Part shown: positions 29,750 through 43,005 of the stretch, piece by piece
Numbering within the stretch: the first letter of the stretch is position 1
Layout of the letters: every line of letters starts with the position of its first letter
Source of the DNA: Diploscapter coronatus
Lineage: Eukaryota > Nematoda > Chromadorea > Rhabditida > Rhabditidae
Assembly (NCBI GenBank): GCA_964036155.1
Contig: OZ038423.1
Location: 68,525,249 to 68,589,248, forward strand
DNA length: 64,000 nt
Direction of reading: 5' to 3'
The notes under the pieces: generated by a model
The model's input: only the letters and a program-made list of their open reading frames with translations
The model's database searches: none
Told to the model about the DNA's origin: nothing
Made by a program: the position numbers and the translations under genes

Positions 29750-31942
29750 TCAAAATTGGGCCGCTTTTCCGGATGATCTTATCGGATAGCACAAATTGCC
29801 TTGTCCACAATCGAACCCGTCCGGGCATTCGTTGTCTACACAATGCTGTAAATAACGAGTTCTTTGATGATTTTTCCGCTTAAGGTTTTATTTAGACAAT
29901 GGGTACTTTTGCACTCAAATACAGTAGTATTTTTAGCGAATGAGCATCGACTAAATAGAAGAATTGACCACCCCCGCCAAAGTCGAGTTAAAGAATGTCA
30001 CGAATGTGGTTGTTTTGAATGAAAATTGATCTACGTTGCATGATAATTCGTAAACATTTTATATCGATTTCTAACTAAGCCGCAAGCTCCGCGCACAAAA
30101 CATTTTTACTCAAACGATGTCCATCAAATTTTTGAAATATTATGCTCGCATTTAGAAAAATCTATGTTTCATAAAAGCTCTTACATTTTGTAATGATAAA
30201 AGTGAAATTACTGTTTGTTTGTATAACAGCTTATAAAGTAGCATAATAAAATACCACCTCCAGCTTTAAATCCCTATTAATATGTGCCGGGCAGCAGTAT
30301 CCCGTCACACCGCACTCATATCCAGCGCCACACTGATCACTCCCTTGACATGTGCCAGAACTCGCTCCAACTGCGCAACGGCAGCAAATGTTACCTAGAA
30401 TTAAATTCTATGATAACCATGCCGTACTTTGCAAATTCACTAAATTTCGTAAAATGCGGCACGGTTTAAGAATATTACCTGCAACGCAGACGTGCCCATG
30501 TGGACAAGCGTTGAGTTCGCAACGACCGCCAGAAGGCTCTCCACCGGAGCACATTATTACTGAAATAAAAGGTAAACGTTAGTATTAAATTTTATTTTAA
30601 TTTAACGTTATTCAACATCGTGCACTTATTCATCATGCAATATTAACGACCGTATCCTTTAATATATTGAATAAGTTTATTAACCAGCTTGAGTTATATA
30701 CGACAAGTGAGTGTGAAAGCACACGTTAAGTAATTAACAGAAATGTTTTCGAATAACTTGATTAACGATAAGTACAATTAAAACTAGAATTAAATATAAG
30801 TTAGTGAGACAACACACGTTGCTAGTTCAAAACATCTCTGATAAATGAGTGAAGTGGGTGATATGATATAATCATTTCCTAAGTTCCTTGTCAAATATGA
30901 GGAAATTTAAGAAACAATTATAATCACTACAACGTCTTACCGCCATTAACCACGGTGTTTCCTGGGTAAGAGCCAAAACTCACAGCGGGATTGACGGTTT
31001 GCTAAAGTATTATAGTTTAAATAACTCGTTACAATTTAAGCATATACCACGTTAGTTCCGTAGGGATTATAGTAAGGCAGGGCATTATTATTATTTCCGT
31101 AGGGATTATAAGGCAAAACGTTGTTATTATTGTTGTAGTATGGACTGTAGAGTCCGTTACCGTTACCGCAGCATGAGTTGTAACAAGGGTTGGAGTTATA
31201 ACTAAAATATATATATATATATTTTTTTTAAAACACTAAATTATATTTAAATAAAAATATACATGTTTCCTCCATTGCAGTTGAAATTATTGCATTGATT
31301 ATTGCAGTTTCTAAAACTAAATACTTTAAAAAGCTATGTTTTAAATAAAACACCCGTTATTAAAGACGTTGTTAGGAATATTGACGTAATAAACCGGATT
31401 TCCTACGTAGCTATTCACATTGTAACCGCAATTATCTAGGATAATTAAGATGAGCAGTGCAATTAAAAGCTAATTACTTCCGCAGTTGTTGGAATTATAG
31501 CACCCACTTCCGTAGCAGCCATTGTTGTAGTTGTTGTAGCAGGCTGGAAAATGAAATATGGTTCAAGAAAATTGAAAATTAGAACAAAAAAATTCTGAAA
31601 ACTAATAATTCATTCCTTGATACGCGATAATATCAGAAAATTAATTCATAAATCAGTTTACAACATGATTCGAAGGTAATGAAGATATTTGAAACTTGAT
31701 ATCAGTATTGGAATGAAGATTCGTGTTATTAATTAATTAATTAACTAATTAAGAATAAATTTAAAATACTCACGGGCTGTCGAGTAGTAAGAATTGGATC
31801 CCGTTCCGCAGTTATAATAAACCGACATCCGTTTGCCTCTGACCAACCTCTTTCCATCAATCGAGGTGATTTTTCCGGAGGTAAAACCACAGAAGACCAG
31901 GATTAAACACAGCATCGACACCATTGCCGATATCCGATCCAT
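29750..31942 (-). CDS. Secreted cysteine- and Asn/Tyr-rich protein, long paralogue
   Basis: Nine exons: 31942-31774, 31543-31478, 31435-31354, 31310-31263, 31201-31048, 31001-30941, 30559-30479, 30394-30258 and 29845-29750, together 297 aa. A signal peptide (MLCLILVFCGFTSG) is followed by a double dibasic pro-region (KRLVRGKR) and MSVYYNCG. The middle is low-complexity and Asn/Tyr/Gly-rich with spaced cysteines, including two near-identical YNPYG units. The C-terminal third holds cysteine modules (CELNACPHGHVC, ICCRC, CGVTGYCCP, CPDGFDCG) like those of the short paralogue. The composition suggests a structural or cuticle-associated extracellular protein. The ATG follows a TTTAG acceptor directly, suggesting trans-splicing, yet a TATA box lies about 95 bases upstream. 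The cysteine modules differ enough from the neighbour's to indicate an old duplication. Confidence 0.85.
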
Positions 31943-32037
31943 CTAAAGTTAAAAGTATGCCGCACTTTGCAAAAAGTCGACTTTCTACAAAGGTGCCACA
32001 CGAAAATTCCCCGTTTGCTGAACGTCCGATAAAAAGG

Positions 32038-32045
32038 CTTTTATA
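32038..32045 (-). promoter_or_regulatory. TATA box of the long cysteine-rich gene
   Basis: TATAAAAG on the minus strand in a GGGCTATAAAAGCC context, about 96 bases before the ATG at 31942. Spacing and flanks match those of the paralogue's box at 29029-29036. Confidence 0.65.
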
Positions 32046-33051
32046 GCCCGGAAAATACGCGCGCTGCGTCATGGATGCCCATCGCAACGAAGAAGAACTT
32101 GAAAAGGGGCGTGGTCGGAGCCAAGCACGTCTGGAATACAAAGAAATGATATGATAAAGGGAATTTCCCTTTCCCTCACATATTCATACACTATCTTCAT
32201 AGAAGAGAATTTCTCAAATATTCCGAAACTGGAACGTAGCCAGTGAAAAGACAGTATGATTCATGTCATCGAAGAGAGGAGCGAGTAAAAGGAACTCGGT
32301 TGAATGATGAATAAGCTTTATTTAACATATGTCCGATATAACAAAAAGTAACGGAAAATTGTTGGAATATGTTTCGAATTAAACGAAATAAATAATAGTC
32401 CATAAGTTTATATTATTTCGACTTGTTCGTAAACCATCGAAATTTTAATATTTCCATTCTTGATCGTTCCGCTGTAATTGAATAATTTATCTATATAAAT
32501 TTTAATAGAATAGGTATTTTATTTTCTTTAAAGACTATGATCTCTTGGTCCTACCGCCTTCACGTGATAAAATTGACGTTTTACGTCGATTTTTTATCTC
32601 GTTTTTCAAGAACTGACGCTGGTCAACACTTGAAGCTTGAGGATTAAAAATACAATGGCAATTGAATGCTCAGAGAAAATCTAGAGATTATTTGAGCTTG
32701 AGGGGAAGACAGAGGAAGAAATAGTGTGAGAAAATTGCATCATTTATCAAACAAATCGTCACCTCTGCGTGATTTCTGCAATGCGTAAAAAATTTCTGAA
32801 AAAGTCGAATTTTAACACGAATATTTTATTCAAAGTGATCTAATAAAATGAACTTTTTAACACGTAAATTATTATGAATTAACTGCACAATACTATAAAT
32901 ATTATAGTTCACTGGGAAAAATGTTGTTTCTCTAGAAATAAGATTAAAATGGTGAAGTCTAGTAATCTTCGAACTCGTTTAGAACGACTTCTTCTCTCAT
33001 CTAGAATTAAAAATTTTAATTTAAATAATTTGAATAAAGCGAAACCGAATA
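32046..33051. other. Intergenic sequence left of the foldback element
   Basis: No exon was recognised. It contains one copy of the recurrent motif at 32712-32734 (AGAAATAGTGTGAGAAAA). Otherwise AT-rich. Confidence 0.45.
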
Positions 33052-35095
33052 CATATGAGACGTTATTTATAAAAATCGAGTATGGGGTGGTACCCAAGAA
33101 GTTGACCCTTAAATTTTGGGCTGATATTTTGTCGCTGGGGGTTTTCGACCACGCTGATTACGAATCTGACGGTTAAAACCCGATCCGACCACTTGTTCCG
33201 CCTGTTCTGGAAGGTCCGCATACGGTAGTTCCATAAAATTCTATTTTCGTTATTCGGCATGGGAAAAATTTAAGTTTGGTATCAAAATGCTCGTAGAGAC
33301 CAACTGAACACGATTCTGAAAAGACCTCGTCGAGATGACACCGAATAAGAAAGTTATGATGAACATAGTGAAACATATGGAAAATGTCATATCGATATTT
33401 CGCTTGTTTTAATTTTTTAACTTTTTAAAAGTGCCGGATTCCGTGAGTTATTTATACTGGGAAGTAGCCCAGGCCTTCTAGTTTCTGAAACACTTGACCG
33501 TCTTCCTATAGACTGCCCGCTAGCGAAAAAATGTCACTTCTTCGAAGAGTTGTCATGACTCACTTATGTCTAGTTTGACTTAAAAAATTCATAACTTCTA
33601 TAATTCTAAACCAAATTCGGTAATTCTTTTTTTATTCGATAGAATTTAATCCATAGATTATTAAGCAATAAAATAAGAATTTTTTTGAATATCGATTTTT
33701 GTGGAAATGCGCACTTTTCGCGTCTTGATTGTGTACTTTTCATCATGTCCTGGGTTTACACGTAAACGACGTTGGAAAAATTCGTCCTTCTAGTATTTTG
33801 TGTAGAATGACATGGTGAACAACTTTTGTTCCAGGACTGACCTCGAGTTCATTATCGTATCGACTACAGAATTTTTTGAAGTTCAACGACCAATTATTGC
33901 AAAGTGCCTTTAGGGCAGTAAATTTCAAAAATTCATATCTCTCTGTGTGTGCACATTCTCGAATAAGTTCTGGATACAATTTGTTCAATTTGAAGAGCTC
34001 TACAAGATTTTATTGAAAATTCCAACTTTAACTCACATTACCCTTATAAACACAGTACGGGTATATAGGGTAACTTAGGCTAATTTCTTCCGCCAAAATT
34101 AATTTCTAAAAATTTTCTTTATATTTAGAATTTATTCTCCTACTCAAGATCTACAAAATAAAAAAATAATCATGAAATTTGGTGTGAAATATAGGAAGCT
34201 ATGAATTTTTGAAGTTTACTGCCCTAAAGGCACTTTGCAATAATTGGTCATCGAACTTTAAAAAATTCTGGAGCTCATACAAATGTGAATTCGAGGTCGG
34301 TCCTGAAACAAAAGTTGTTCACCATGTCCATCTACGCAAAATACTGGAAGGACGAATTTTTCCAACATCATTTACGCGTAAACCCAGGACAGGTTGAAAG
34401 GTGTGCAATTATGGCGCAAATAAGTGCGCATTTCTGCAGAAATCGTTATTCAAAAAAATGATCTTCTTGGTATTTGATAAACTAGATACTAAATGCTGTT
34501 CAATAAAAAAAGAATTACCGAATTTGGTTTAGAATTATGGGAGTTATGAATTTTTGAAATCAAGCTAGGCAAAAGTGAGTCATGACAACTCTTCGAAGAA
34601 GTGACATCTCTCAGCTAGCGGGCAGTCTATAGAGAAACGGTCAAGTGTCTCAGAAACTAGAAGACCTGGGCTACTTCCCAGTATAAATAACTCACGGAAT
34701 CTGGGGCTTTTAAAAAATTAAAAATTTAGAAAAGCGAAAACTTAATATGATGTTTTCCATATGTTTCACTATGTTCATCAGAACTTCTTTATTCGGTGTC
34801 ATTTCGACGAGGTCTTTTCAGAATCGTGTTCAGCTGGTCTCTGCGAGCATTTTGATACCAAATTTGAATTTTTCCCATGCCGAGTAACGAAAATAGAATT
34901 TTTCGAAACTACCGTATGCGGACCTTCCGGAACATGTGGAACAAGTGGTCGGATCGGGTTTTAACCGTCAGATTCGTAATCAGCGTGGTCGAAAACCCCC
35001 AGCGACAAAATATCAGCCCAAAATTTAAGGGTCAACTTCTTGGGTACCACCCCCCTCTATGAAAAACTCGATTTTTACGAATAACGTCTCATATG
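33052..35095. mobile_element. Foldback element with about 0.9 kb terminal inverted repeats
   Basis: The ends are CATATGAGACGTTAT at 33052 and its complement ending at 35095. The left arm (33052 to about 33945) and right arm (about 34205 to 35095) are highly similar inverted copies, sharing for example GGGTGGTACCCAAGAAGTTG, GACTGCCCGCTAGC and AAACCAAATTCGGTAATTC. A loop of about 250 bases separates them. Both arms carry matching small open frames, but with no transposase motif, so it looks like a non-autonomous foldback or long-TIR DNA transposon. No clean target-site duplication was seen: the flanks read CCGAATA and CGACATA. The inner module at 33921-34010 also occurs in the element at 61.1-62.1 kb. 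Confidence 0.85.
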
Positions 35096-35732
35096 CGACA
35101 TAAATTAGTATTATTATATCAGCTATCTATACAAGCGATTGTCAATAAATTAATTAAGCAATAATTAATTGAATACCAACAAAGCATATAGCGACTGAAC
35201 TTACAAACACCCTTTCTATCTTCTAAATTTTCAAAACATCATTTTAACTATATTTAGGGGCCGCAAACTTCATCCCATTGCATTTTTCGCTTTTGTTAAA
35301 AGAGCGATCATTAAAGACGCAAAAATGGGAAGCAAGTACCCTTCAAAATGGATCGACACGAAAAAGTACCATCAGATTCGATGAACCATTCGGAGAAGTG
35401 AATTCTTGCCAAAAAATTATATGAGGAAGTGCGCGTTCACTTGCGCTCACGGTGATTTTATGAGCCGAAAACGTGTTCATTTCGCTGATCCGTCTAGGTC
35501 AATTCTTTCGGTCTAGAATGATTTTTATTTTATTTTTCTTCAAGAATATTTTTAGTCGCATTGAGTTTGATCCTTTGGAGAAGAAAATTGGTAAAAATAA
35601 TGATTTTTGCAAAACCATTTGCGGTCCCTAACTATATTGCATTCCTCATTTCAAAGCATCTAGAAGTAAGTGCACACAAAAGTGGCGTGGCTTGCAAAAT
35701 TCAACGCCCATTTTGCAAACCCAAGCCATGGT
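35096..35732. other. Gap between the foldback element and ACSF2-like gene
   Basis: 3' region of the acyl-CoA synthetase. No exon or repeat was recognised. Confidence 0.5.
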
Positions 35733-38700
35733 CTACAGCTCATTAAAGTGAGAGACTACTTGTTGTAGGCCAAGCTCGATTTTGGACATTTCCCTCAGCT
35801 CGAACTTCTTGACTTTGCCTGTGACGGTCATTGGGAACTGGTGCTCCTTCTTGAATAGAATGTAACGAGGGATCTTGAAGTGAGCGATCTGAAATTTTAA
35901 AATCATTAAGGTTTGTTTCAAATTATTGTATATGATATTTTAGTTTAAATTTCTAATGCATTGACGTGTGCTAGTCGATTTAGTGGCATCATTTAACCAA
36001 GTTTTATTCCAAGTTAGTTTCAAAAAATCTAGCATCCAGAGATTGGAATTAATTTATAGTAGCTTTCTTGCTTTAAGATACTATAAAAGTGGAAAAAATC
36101 CAGGTAAGCCTATTTCTTTCCATTTTATCAATGATATCATTTATTCTCTAGCTGGTCGATGGACTTGCCTTTCCCTTGCACCACTCCTTTATTTCCTCTT
36201 CGGTCGTTTGCTCGGCCTGAGGCTTGAGCCGTACCCACGCGCACACCGCCTCGCCGAAACGCTCGTCCGGAACGCCGACGATCTGAAAAAATTAAATTTA
36301 TTTTTTTATCAATTTTTTAAAGAAAAAGTACGTTTCAAATTTTCTTATGCCTAGTACACTATAACATCTTGTATTGTCAATTGGAATTGATAGTCTAAAT
36401 TACGAAAAATATTCGAACATTTCTAAGATCATATCATGTCTTGGAAGTTCATCAGATATCAAGTTCTCTCTAAAGAACTGTAATAATGTCGAAGCAACAC
36501 TGCCTAAATTAAACTAACAAAATCACAACTCACATGCACATCGGCCAACTTGTGGTGTTTGAGCAGGAAGTGCTCGACTTCAGTCGGGTAGATGTTCTCC
36601 CCGCCCCGAACGATCATGTCCTTCGATCGGCCCACGATCGAAATCGTGCCATTCTCGTGCATTACGGCGATGTCGCTGAAATCGAAACTATTTGGAAAAT
36701 CAACTATTTTTTGTTAAATTTATTCGAAATGTGTTCACTACGAATGAACTAGTTTTCTAAAGACTTTGAAATAATCTTCAAATTATTCGGAACTTATCAA
36801 GTTGGTTAAAAATTCATTCGTGATAGCAATGCATTCATATTCACTAATCTTTTCTCAAAACTTTGACAAGATTCTAAAAATTCTCGAGGCATTTCAAATT
36901 TACTCGTTTCAAAATGTCTGATTTCATGAGAAGGTAAGTAATTCACTATTGCTTTCAAAATTATGAAACCCATTTCTTATAGAGGGGACCTGTGGCTATA
37001 AGAAATGGGTTCTAAATTTTTGAAACAGTACTCACTAAGAAATTCTTAGGGAAAATTAAATTTGGCAGCGACCATACACCAATTTGCGCTGTGTTGACAG
37101 GCCGCGAATAAACTAACCCGGTATGATACCATCGATCCTCGGTGATCTCCTTCTTGGTCTGTTCTTCTCCATTCCAATAGCAACGCATCACGGAATAGCC
37201 CCTGACGACGACCTCGCCCTTCTCGCCTCGGGGTACCACTCGGCCTTGTTTATCGATTACCGCGGCCTGCAAAACTACAACCATGGCCCTTTTCTCTTAT
37301 GCTAAATTTTTATATTTTCCAAGTTACTACGAAAAAGTGACAAATTTTCTACTGATCTGTACCAGTTAGTGTTAGGAAAAATACCTCCAAATGATCCATG
37401 ATATGGCCGACGGATTTGATTCTTTGCTCCGGCGGATCGTCCCGAACCGACATAAAACTGACTGGGGAGGTTTCGGTTGTTCCTTCAAAAAATTACTGAA
37501 CTAGGGGATTTTTGATGATGCTCACCATAGCAAACCTGCATGTCGTGCATGTTCAACTCATTGACAAGCCGTCGGCAGAGGGTGATGGGACAAGGAGCAC
37601 CAGCGATGAAACCTTGATGTTTTTCTTTTTTAAATTTGGTATAAACCAAGAAAAATGATGATTTGATGAAGGTAATGAAATTTGGTGGTTAGATTTTGAT
37701 GTCTTATTGAAAATTTATAGGTTTCAAAAACTGCTTAAGCAAGTAATATTTATGGACTGACAGTTTTATCAGTAGTAGCTACTACAATTATTTCATCAAA
37801 AAATATTCGACTATGCTTCAGAAAATAATGCTACAAAGGGGGCGATCCTTCATATGATTTTTGCGTGCTGAGGGCGTTATAAACTTACCTGATCGAATAG
37901 ACTCGTAATTGTATTTCGGATATTCGGGGTGACTGAGCATATCGATGAACATTGTTGGGGTCCCGTATAAGGCGGTGCATCTGAAATGGTCCATGAAATT
38001 ACGACATCGTATTATGTAGACTAAAGTACAGCACATTTTTAGGAAATGCGTATCGATTTTCAATGATGATGAAGTATCCATATTTCTTGATATGTTGAAA
38101 AAACACATCGCCAAGTTTGAAAAATCGTAAAAGAATATTCAATCTTCCAGAAACTAAAATTTCTCACTTCTCCTCATCCACAGCTTGGAGAGCTGCAAGT
38201 GGCTCGAAGGACGGTGCCGGAAAGACGCAGGTCTGTTGGTGCGTCATTGCCGAGAGAATCCCCATCACACAACCGAAACAATGGTACAGAGGGTTGGGAA
38301 CGCAGATGATCGTGCGCTGAAATGTTTAATATCTGATTTTTAGGATTAAAGAAGATTTGAATATGATTTTAACAACTTAAGACGTGAAGGTGTAATCCTA
38401 CAGTAGTGCGATAACCTAATGACTTTTATGAAGAATAAAAATTTGACTTTCTTCATCGACAGAAATTCGATAGGTTACATAAAACTATCAACAAAATGAT
38501 GAAATAACCATATTGCTTCCAGTGAATTACGACTATAAGGTCAATAAAATAGGTTATCAAAAATACCTGCTCGTGGTATCCCGCTCTGATTCCGACGAAA
38601 TATCCGTTATTCAGCACATTGTTGTGAGTCAGTGTAGCGCCTTTCGGTTGTCCAGTTGTACCCTGAATTAATTACTCCAATTAAAAATCACTACTCCAAT

Positions 38701-39940
38701 TAAGTCAGTTAATTACACTGGTATACTGGATGTTCGCTGGGTCATCAGGCTGAATGTAGCGTTCGGTGTTTGATAACTTAGTCCGATCCTCGTCTGTACC
38801 CATCTTTATTACATCCGAGTACTTGTACGCACCTCTAAATTTCAAATTTACCCCTGAAAAAACCCGCCTTTTTTATTTTCAAGAGCCCTAAAATGACGTA
38901 TTCACTAGTCTAGCAATCATCCTAGTCCTACTCAAAATGGATAATTAAATTTAGACAAGTATTTTGCAGGGTACACCTTAGTTGGAAAGGATTTGAAGAA
39001 AAATTTGTGCATGGAAAAGTGAACGGGGCTAAAAAATAGTCTTGCAAAACAGAGCTCACGGATATGCATTATCCTCCGGGTCGAACATAATCAGATGCCG
39101 GAAATTCGGAAGGAATGCAGTCGAATAGTCGCCCTTTCCAACTGGTTTCGAGCTGATTTCCGGGATAATATCCTGGAAATCCCTTATTTTTAAGATTTTC
39201 ATCAATTTAGCACCTTCAAACTCTGGTAGTAGTTAGATTTTTTGAATCCGGGAGGACAAATTATGACTTTGATGCCGACTTTTTCCAAGGCGTACATAAG
39301 CTCTTCGGACTGGTAGCTCGGGTTGATATTGACCTGAAAAGTAAAATAATTTTGAAAACTAGCGTTGTTTGAAAGGCCGCTCACATTTTATATGAAATAA
39401 TTCGAAAATAATCCCTAAAAGTGGCTAGCTTTACCAAAATCATCCCTCCTAAAGCCGTGGCGAACTGAGTCACGATCCACTCATAGCTATTCGGGCCCCA
39501 AATTCCGACTCGATCACCCTTTTCGATCCCGAGGTGAATCAAACCTGTCGCGAGTCTTTCGGCCTAAAATCTTGATTGTTTTTTTCAATTTTAATTCTGT
39601 GCCCGAAGTCTCTTTATATTGGAATTTTCATTATTTTGTTTTTCGCAACGAAATTTTGAATCATATTTAATTTTGTAACTTCAAATCTTACATCCTTCAA
39701 CACTTGAAGATAGGTCTTCCTGATATTGTCTCTCTTAAAGATCACGAATTCTCGGTCTGGGACCTGAAATATTTTAGTCGTAATTAAGGATAGGTCAGAA
39801 AACCTGATCTACGGCACTCCGGAATCGTTCACCGATAGTTTCGAATAAGAGAGGGGTGAGGGACAGGCCCTGTGTGTAACTTTTCCGAGACGGAGCCACC
39901 AACGCGCATCGTGCCGCCTCCTCAAGAGATATGGGCTCTT
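35733..39940 (-). CDS. ACSF2: ACSF2-type medium-chain acyl-CoA synthetase (5' end unresolved)
   Basis: Fifteen exons: 39940-39804, 39763-39692, 39563-39435, 39333-39214, 39172-39060, 38834-38717, 38662-38567, 38316-38168, 37980-37889, 37612-37526, 37482-37385, 37266-37118, 36675-36534, 36282-36169 and 35888-35733, giving 589 aa without the first few residues. It is an AMP-binding enzyme that activates fatty acids to acyl-CoA, most like mitochondrial ACSF2 and worm acs-1/acs-2. Visible motifs are the P-loop [31 protein letters not shown], the adenine motif YGTTETSP, WYHTGDIA, the hinge [16 protein letters not shown], and the catalytic-lysine region [13 protein letters not shown]. The intron after 36169 starts with GC (AAG|GCAAGT). 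Two acceptors are AAG. The first coding exon shown opens with two bases of a split codon, so a start exon lies upstream; candidates are at 41416-41391 and 41898-41889. Confidence 0.94.
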
Positions 39941-41390
39941 CTAAAATTTAGGACACCTGCTATTTTTAGGACTACTGTATTTTCCCTCGTTTATTTTATT
40001 TTTGGCATAATCTGGGTATTCTTCATATACTTATATGGCAATTTTGGCATAGCTTTGGTAATATTTCATGATTTTTGAGTAAAAATTTGACCAAATTTGG
40101 GCAATTTTTCCGAATTTATGAGTAAAATAAGGGTTATTTGGGCAATTATGATCACTTGCGAAAACAGATAAATCTCCTAATATTATGAGATTTTTTAATT
40201 TTTTATTTGCTGTCTTTCAAAAAATGAGGTATCAGATGAAAAGGGGTGGAGGTTAATTTTCGAATTTCCTGGTTGAAGATTGAGAGGTGTGAGAAATGCT
40301 TGTAATTGAACAACGGGAAATTGGGAAAATTACCAGCGAAAATTGAGACGCCTTGAAATCTGCAAGAATTTTGCGTCAAAGGGTTGATCGTAAGGACTTT
40401 TTCTTATGGAGTTTTCTAATTTTAAATTTCATAATTTTTGTGGAAAAAATTCTGATTAGATAAAATTTCAGCTTAGAGATGAGAAATTGTTGGAACGAGA
40501 CTGATAACTAATCCTTTAAAATTTTCAATCATAATTTTTCTTACAAAAATGTTATGAATCATACCTATCACCTCAAACATTTCTCTATCAACGAATATCA
40601 GAATATTAGAGATCGGACTAAATCCGGATTTGGTGTATCCTCGATTCTAGACAAATGAGATCTGAGAGTCCGCCCAAAATTGGGTAAATCTGCGTAGGCG
40701 GAGCTTGTGAAAGATATCTCTCGAAAAATTAGAGAAGGAAATGATAAAATGAGGCAAGCATTGAGTTAGAAGAATATTATAGAAGGAGAAATGAAGAAAT
40801 AGTAAGGGAAAATGGGAGAAAAAGACGCAGAAAGTGGGAAATAGTATGGAAAAAAGATAGAGATTTTCTCTGGAAAATGAAGGATTTGGGAAAATGAGAT
40901 TGTGGAAAAATTAGGAAAAACAAAGTAACGTGAAATTAGGTAAGTTACGCTCCAAAGAGTAAAGAAGATACGTGGATCTGAGGTTAGGGAAAAGGAAAAT
41001 GAAAAAAACAAATCATTTAAAGTTTTTAAATTAATATAATAAAGTAGCAATGAACAAGCTTCAAGAATTATCCATTCTAATAGATGTACAACATTCTCGA
41101 ATAAAATTGAAACATAGATCAAAGAATGTTGAATTTGGAATAGAAGATTGAAAAACATCAAAAGGAACTTGAATTTGTAATTAGAAACCTCAGTTCGGTG
41201 CTAAATTCGAGAGCAATTATTTCAGGAAAAGCATGAAGCAAATCCGAACATCGAAGTGAAAGACCGTCATATTAAAAGTTATCACGAAAATAATGAGCTA
41301 CTTTAGTAAAAATCACACCATATTAACATTGAAACACAAATGAGAAAAGTGAAATTATCTTAAAGCTTCGAGGAGCGATATTCCAATTAC

Positions 41391-41416
41391 CTTCAGGGTT
41401 GTCGGCAAAGAACTCG
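41391..41416 (-). other. Candidate 5' coding exon of the ACSF2-like gene
   Basis: A 26-base stretch between a TTTGTCAG acceptor and a GTAATT donor encodes EFFADNPE and ends with one base (G). That base completes a Glu codon with the AA opening the exon at 39940. It needs a further upstream exon ending in two bases. A second candidate, ATG TTG ACA G before a GTAAGT donor at 41898-41889, would instead join directly to 39940. Neither is proven. Confidence 0.35.
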
Positions 41417-42867
41417 CTGACAAATTTGTATAAACACTCTCATCACATGATAAAGCATGAAAGAACCAAAAGTGGTTATAATATCGCGCATGTTATACTT
41501 GATAAGGACTTAACTCGGCTGACAACTCTGATTATCTTAACTTTTCAAGTAATCATCCTAAACAAAACTTATTCCAAAATTCTAGGACTTGAAATATTAA
41601 GAAACGCAACAAGTTTGCGTATTACACAAAAACACAGCATCGAATATATTTTGCCATGCTTAGAAAATGAAAATCCAACCGCGATATGTTGAGATGATAG
41701 GCAATCTCTTCAGGCCCAGAAAAATCCCTTTTCTTATGTTTCTATCATTTTGTTCTGCGGAAATTCAAAATATCGCAACGTAACGCCGAATGTTTCAAAT
41801 GAATTTCATTGAAATCTAGAACAATGATATTTGATCATATTTGAAGAAAAAATTGTGAAGATCAGCTTTTATAACGGAAATAACTTACCTGTCAACATCT
41901 TATAGTAATTTAATAGAGCTTAGAAAATTGAATATACCTAGATCAGGTAGAAGGTTTATGGAGATCTGAAAATATTTTGATGAAGTTCCAAAGATTTTCT
42001 TGGTTTATATAGTTTTTGAAAGTATAACCTAAAGCTGTGTAGCTGTATTAAAAATAAAGTCTCAAAGAACACCCAATTTTGCAGGTTTACTATTAACAGA
42101 CATGATATGATATGATTTCTGTAGCGTTTCAGTTTTCACCACTGATAATCAGTGATAATTTTATCTAATGAGGAAGAAGTGGGGCGATTTTTGTACCGGC
42201 AAAACAGCGTGAGCTGATTTTTATTAAACATCACTGATAAGTGAAAAAATTGCCAATGATAATATCAAAGAGCATGGAACATTTTGAATTTTGAACGACG
42301 TTGTCAATTAAAACACAATAAATCTTTTTTCCAAATTATGCAAGCAGGAAATTACGTTTGCAATGTCAAGGCCATAAAAAGTGAAGTTTAGCAAATAGCG
42401 CTTGAATATATGAAATTAGAAGGCGAAAGATCGGTATATCGTGGATTATGAGTAATCGGAAGAAAGCGAGTTATATTGATCGTTCCTATAATAATTATCA
42501 TGATCCATCCAGATCATGCTAAGAAAATGATATATTTGAGTGATGCAATAGATTGGTCGTCGATTAAAATATGCTATTACTTCTACCCTCCAATGAATAT
42601 TTTTCGTATGAAGATATCTCTAGATTCGAAAATTTGTGCAACTTATCATTACTCAGGTACTTCTTGATGAAATTGAGGAACGAACATTTTTCAGGGTCAA
42701 TTTTGAAGCTTGTTCTAAACAAATTTGAAATTCTATCAATTTTCTATGAGGTTTTGTTCAGAAATATCTTTTACCAATATCTAAAAAGAAATTGATATCC
42801 TTATAAATATGAAAACCAACCTGAATCAATATGACTATGAATTGAATAAGACTAAACTTTCGCCCGG

Positions 42868-43005
42868 ATGGCGTGGTCGCGCAAGTGTGAAGGCTGTTTA
42901 GCGACTGGGGCACCGAGGAACAGGGCCGCGCGCCAATCTAAAGGGGAGACCCAACGAGCCTGGTCAGAATACGATAAACATCTCATTGTATCGTGTGTAG
43001 CGTAA
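42868..43005 (+). other. Small GC-rich open frame, 45 codons, unknown
   Basis: An ATG at 42868 opens 45 codons (MAWSRKCEGCLATGAPRNRA...) to TAA at 43003-43005. Base composition is far more GC-rich than the surroundings. The content is basic, with two close cysteines, and no family was recognised. It could be a relic of a coding repeat, a GC-rich promoter island read by chance, or a real small peptide. No splice signals were matched. Confidence 0.2.

Noticed and set aside
34209..35062. Open frames in the foldback arms (also mirrored near 33063-33376) as genes
   Set aside because: Both arms give the same frames only because they are inverted copies. There is no splice context and no transposase or other domain.
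36534..36752. Plus-strand open frame
   Set aside because: It is antisense to the ACSF2 exon that carries the conserved hinge motif.
40766..41161. Minus-strand 131-codon hydrophobic open frame
   Set aside because: Its composition follows from the purine-rich, motif-containing block. It has no signal of conservation and no exon borders, and does not fit the acyl-CoA synthetase N-terminus.
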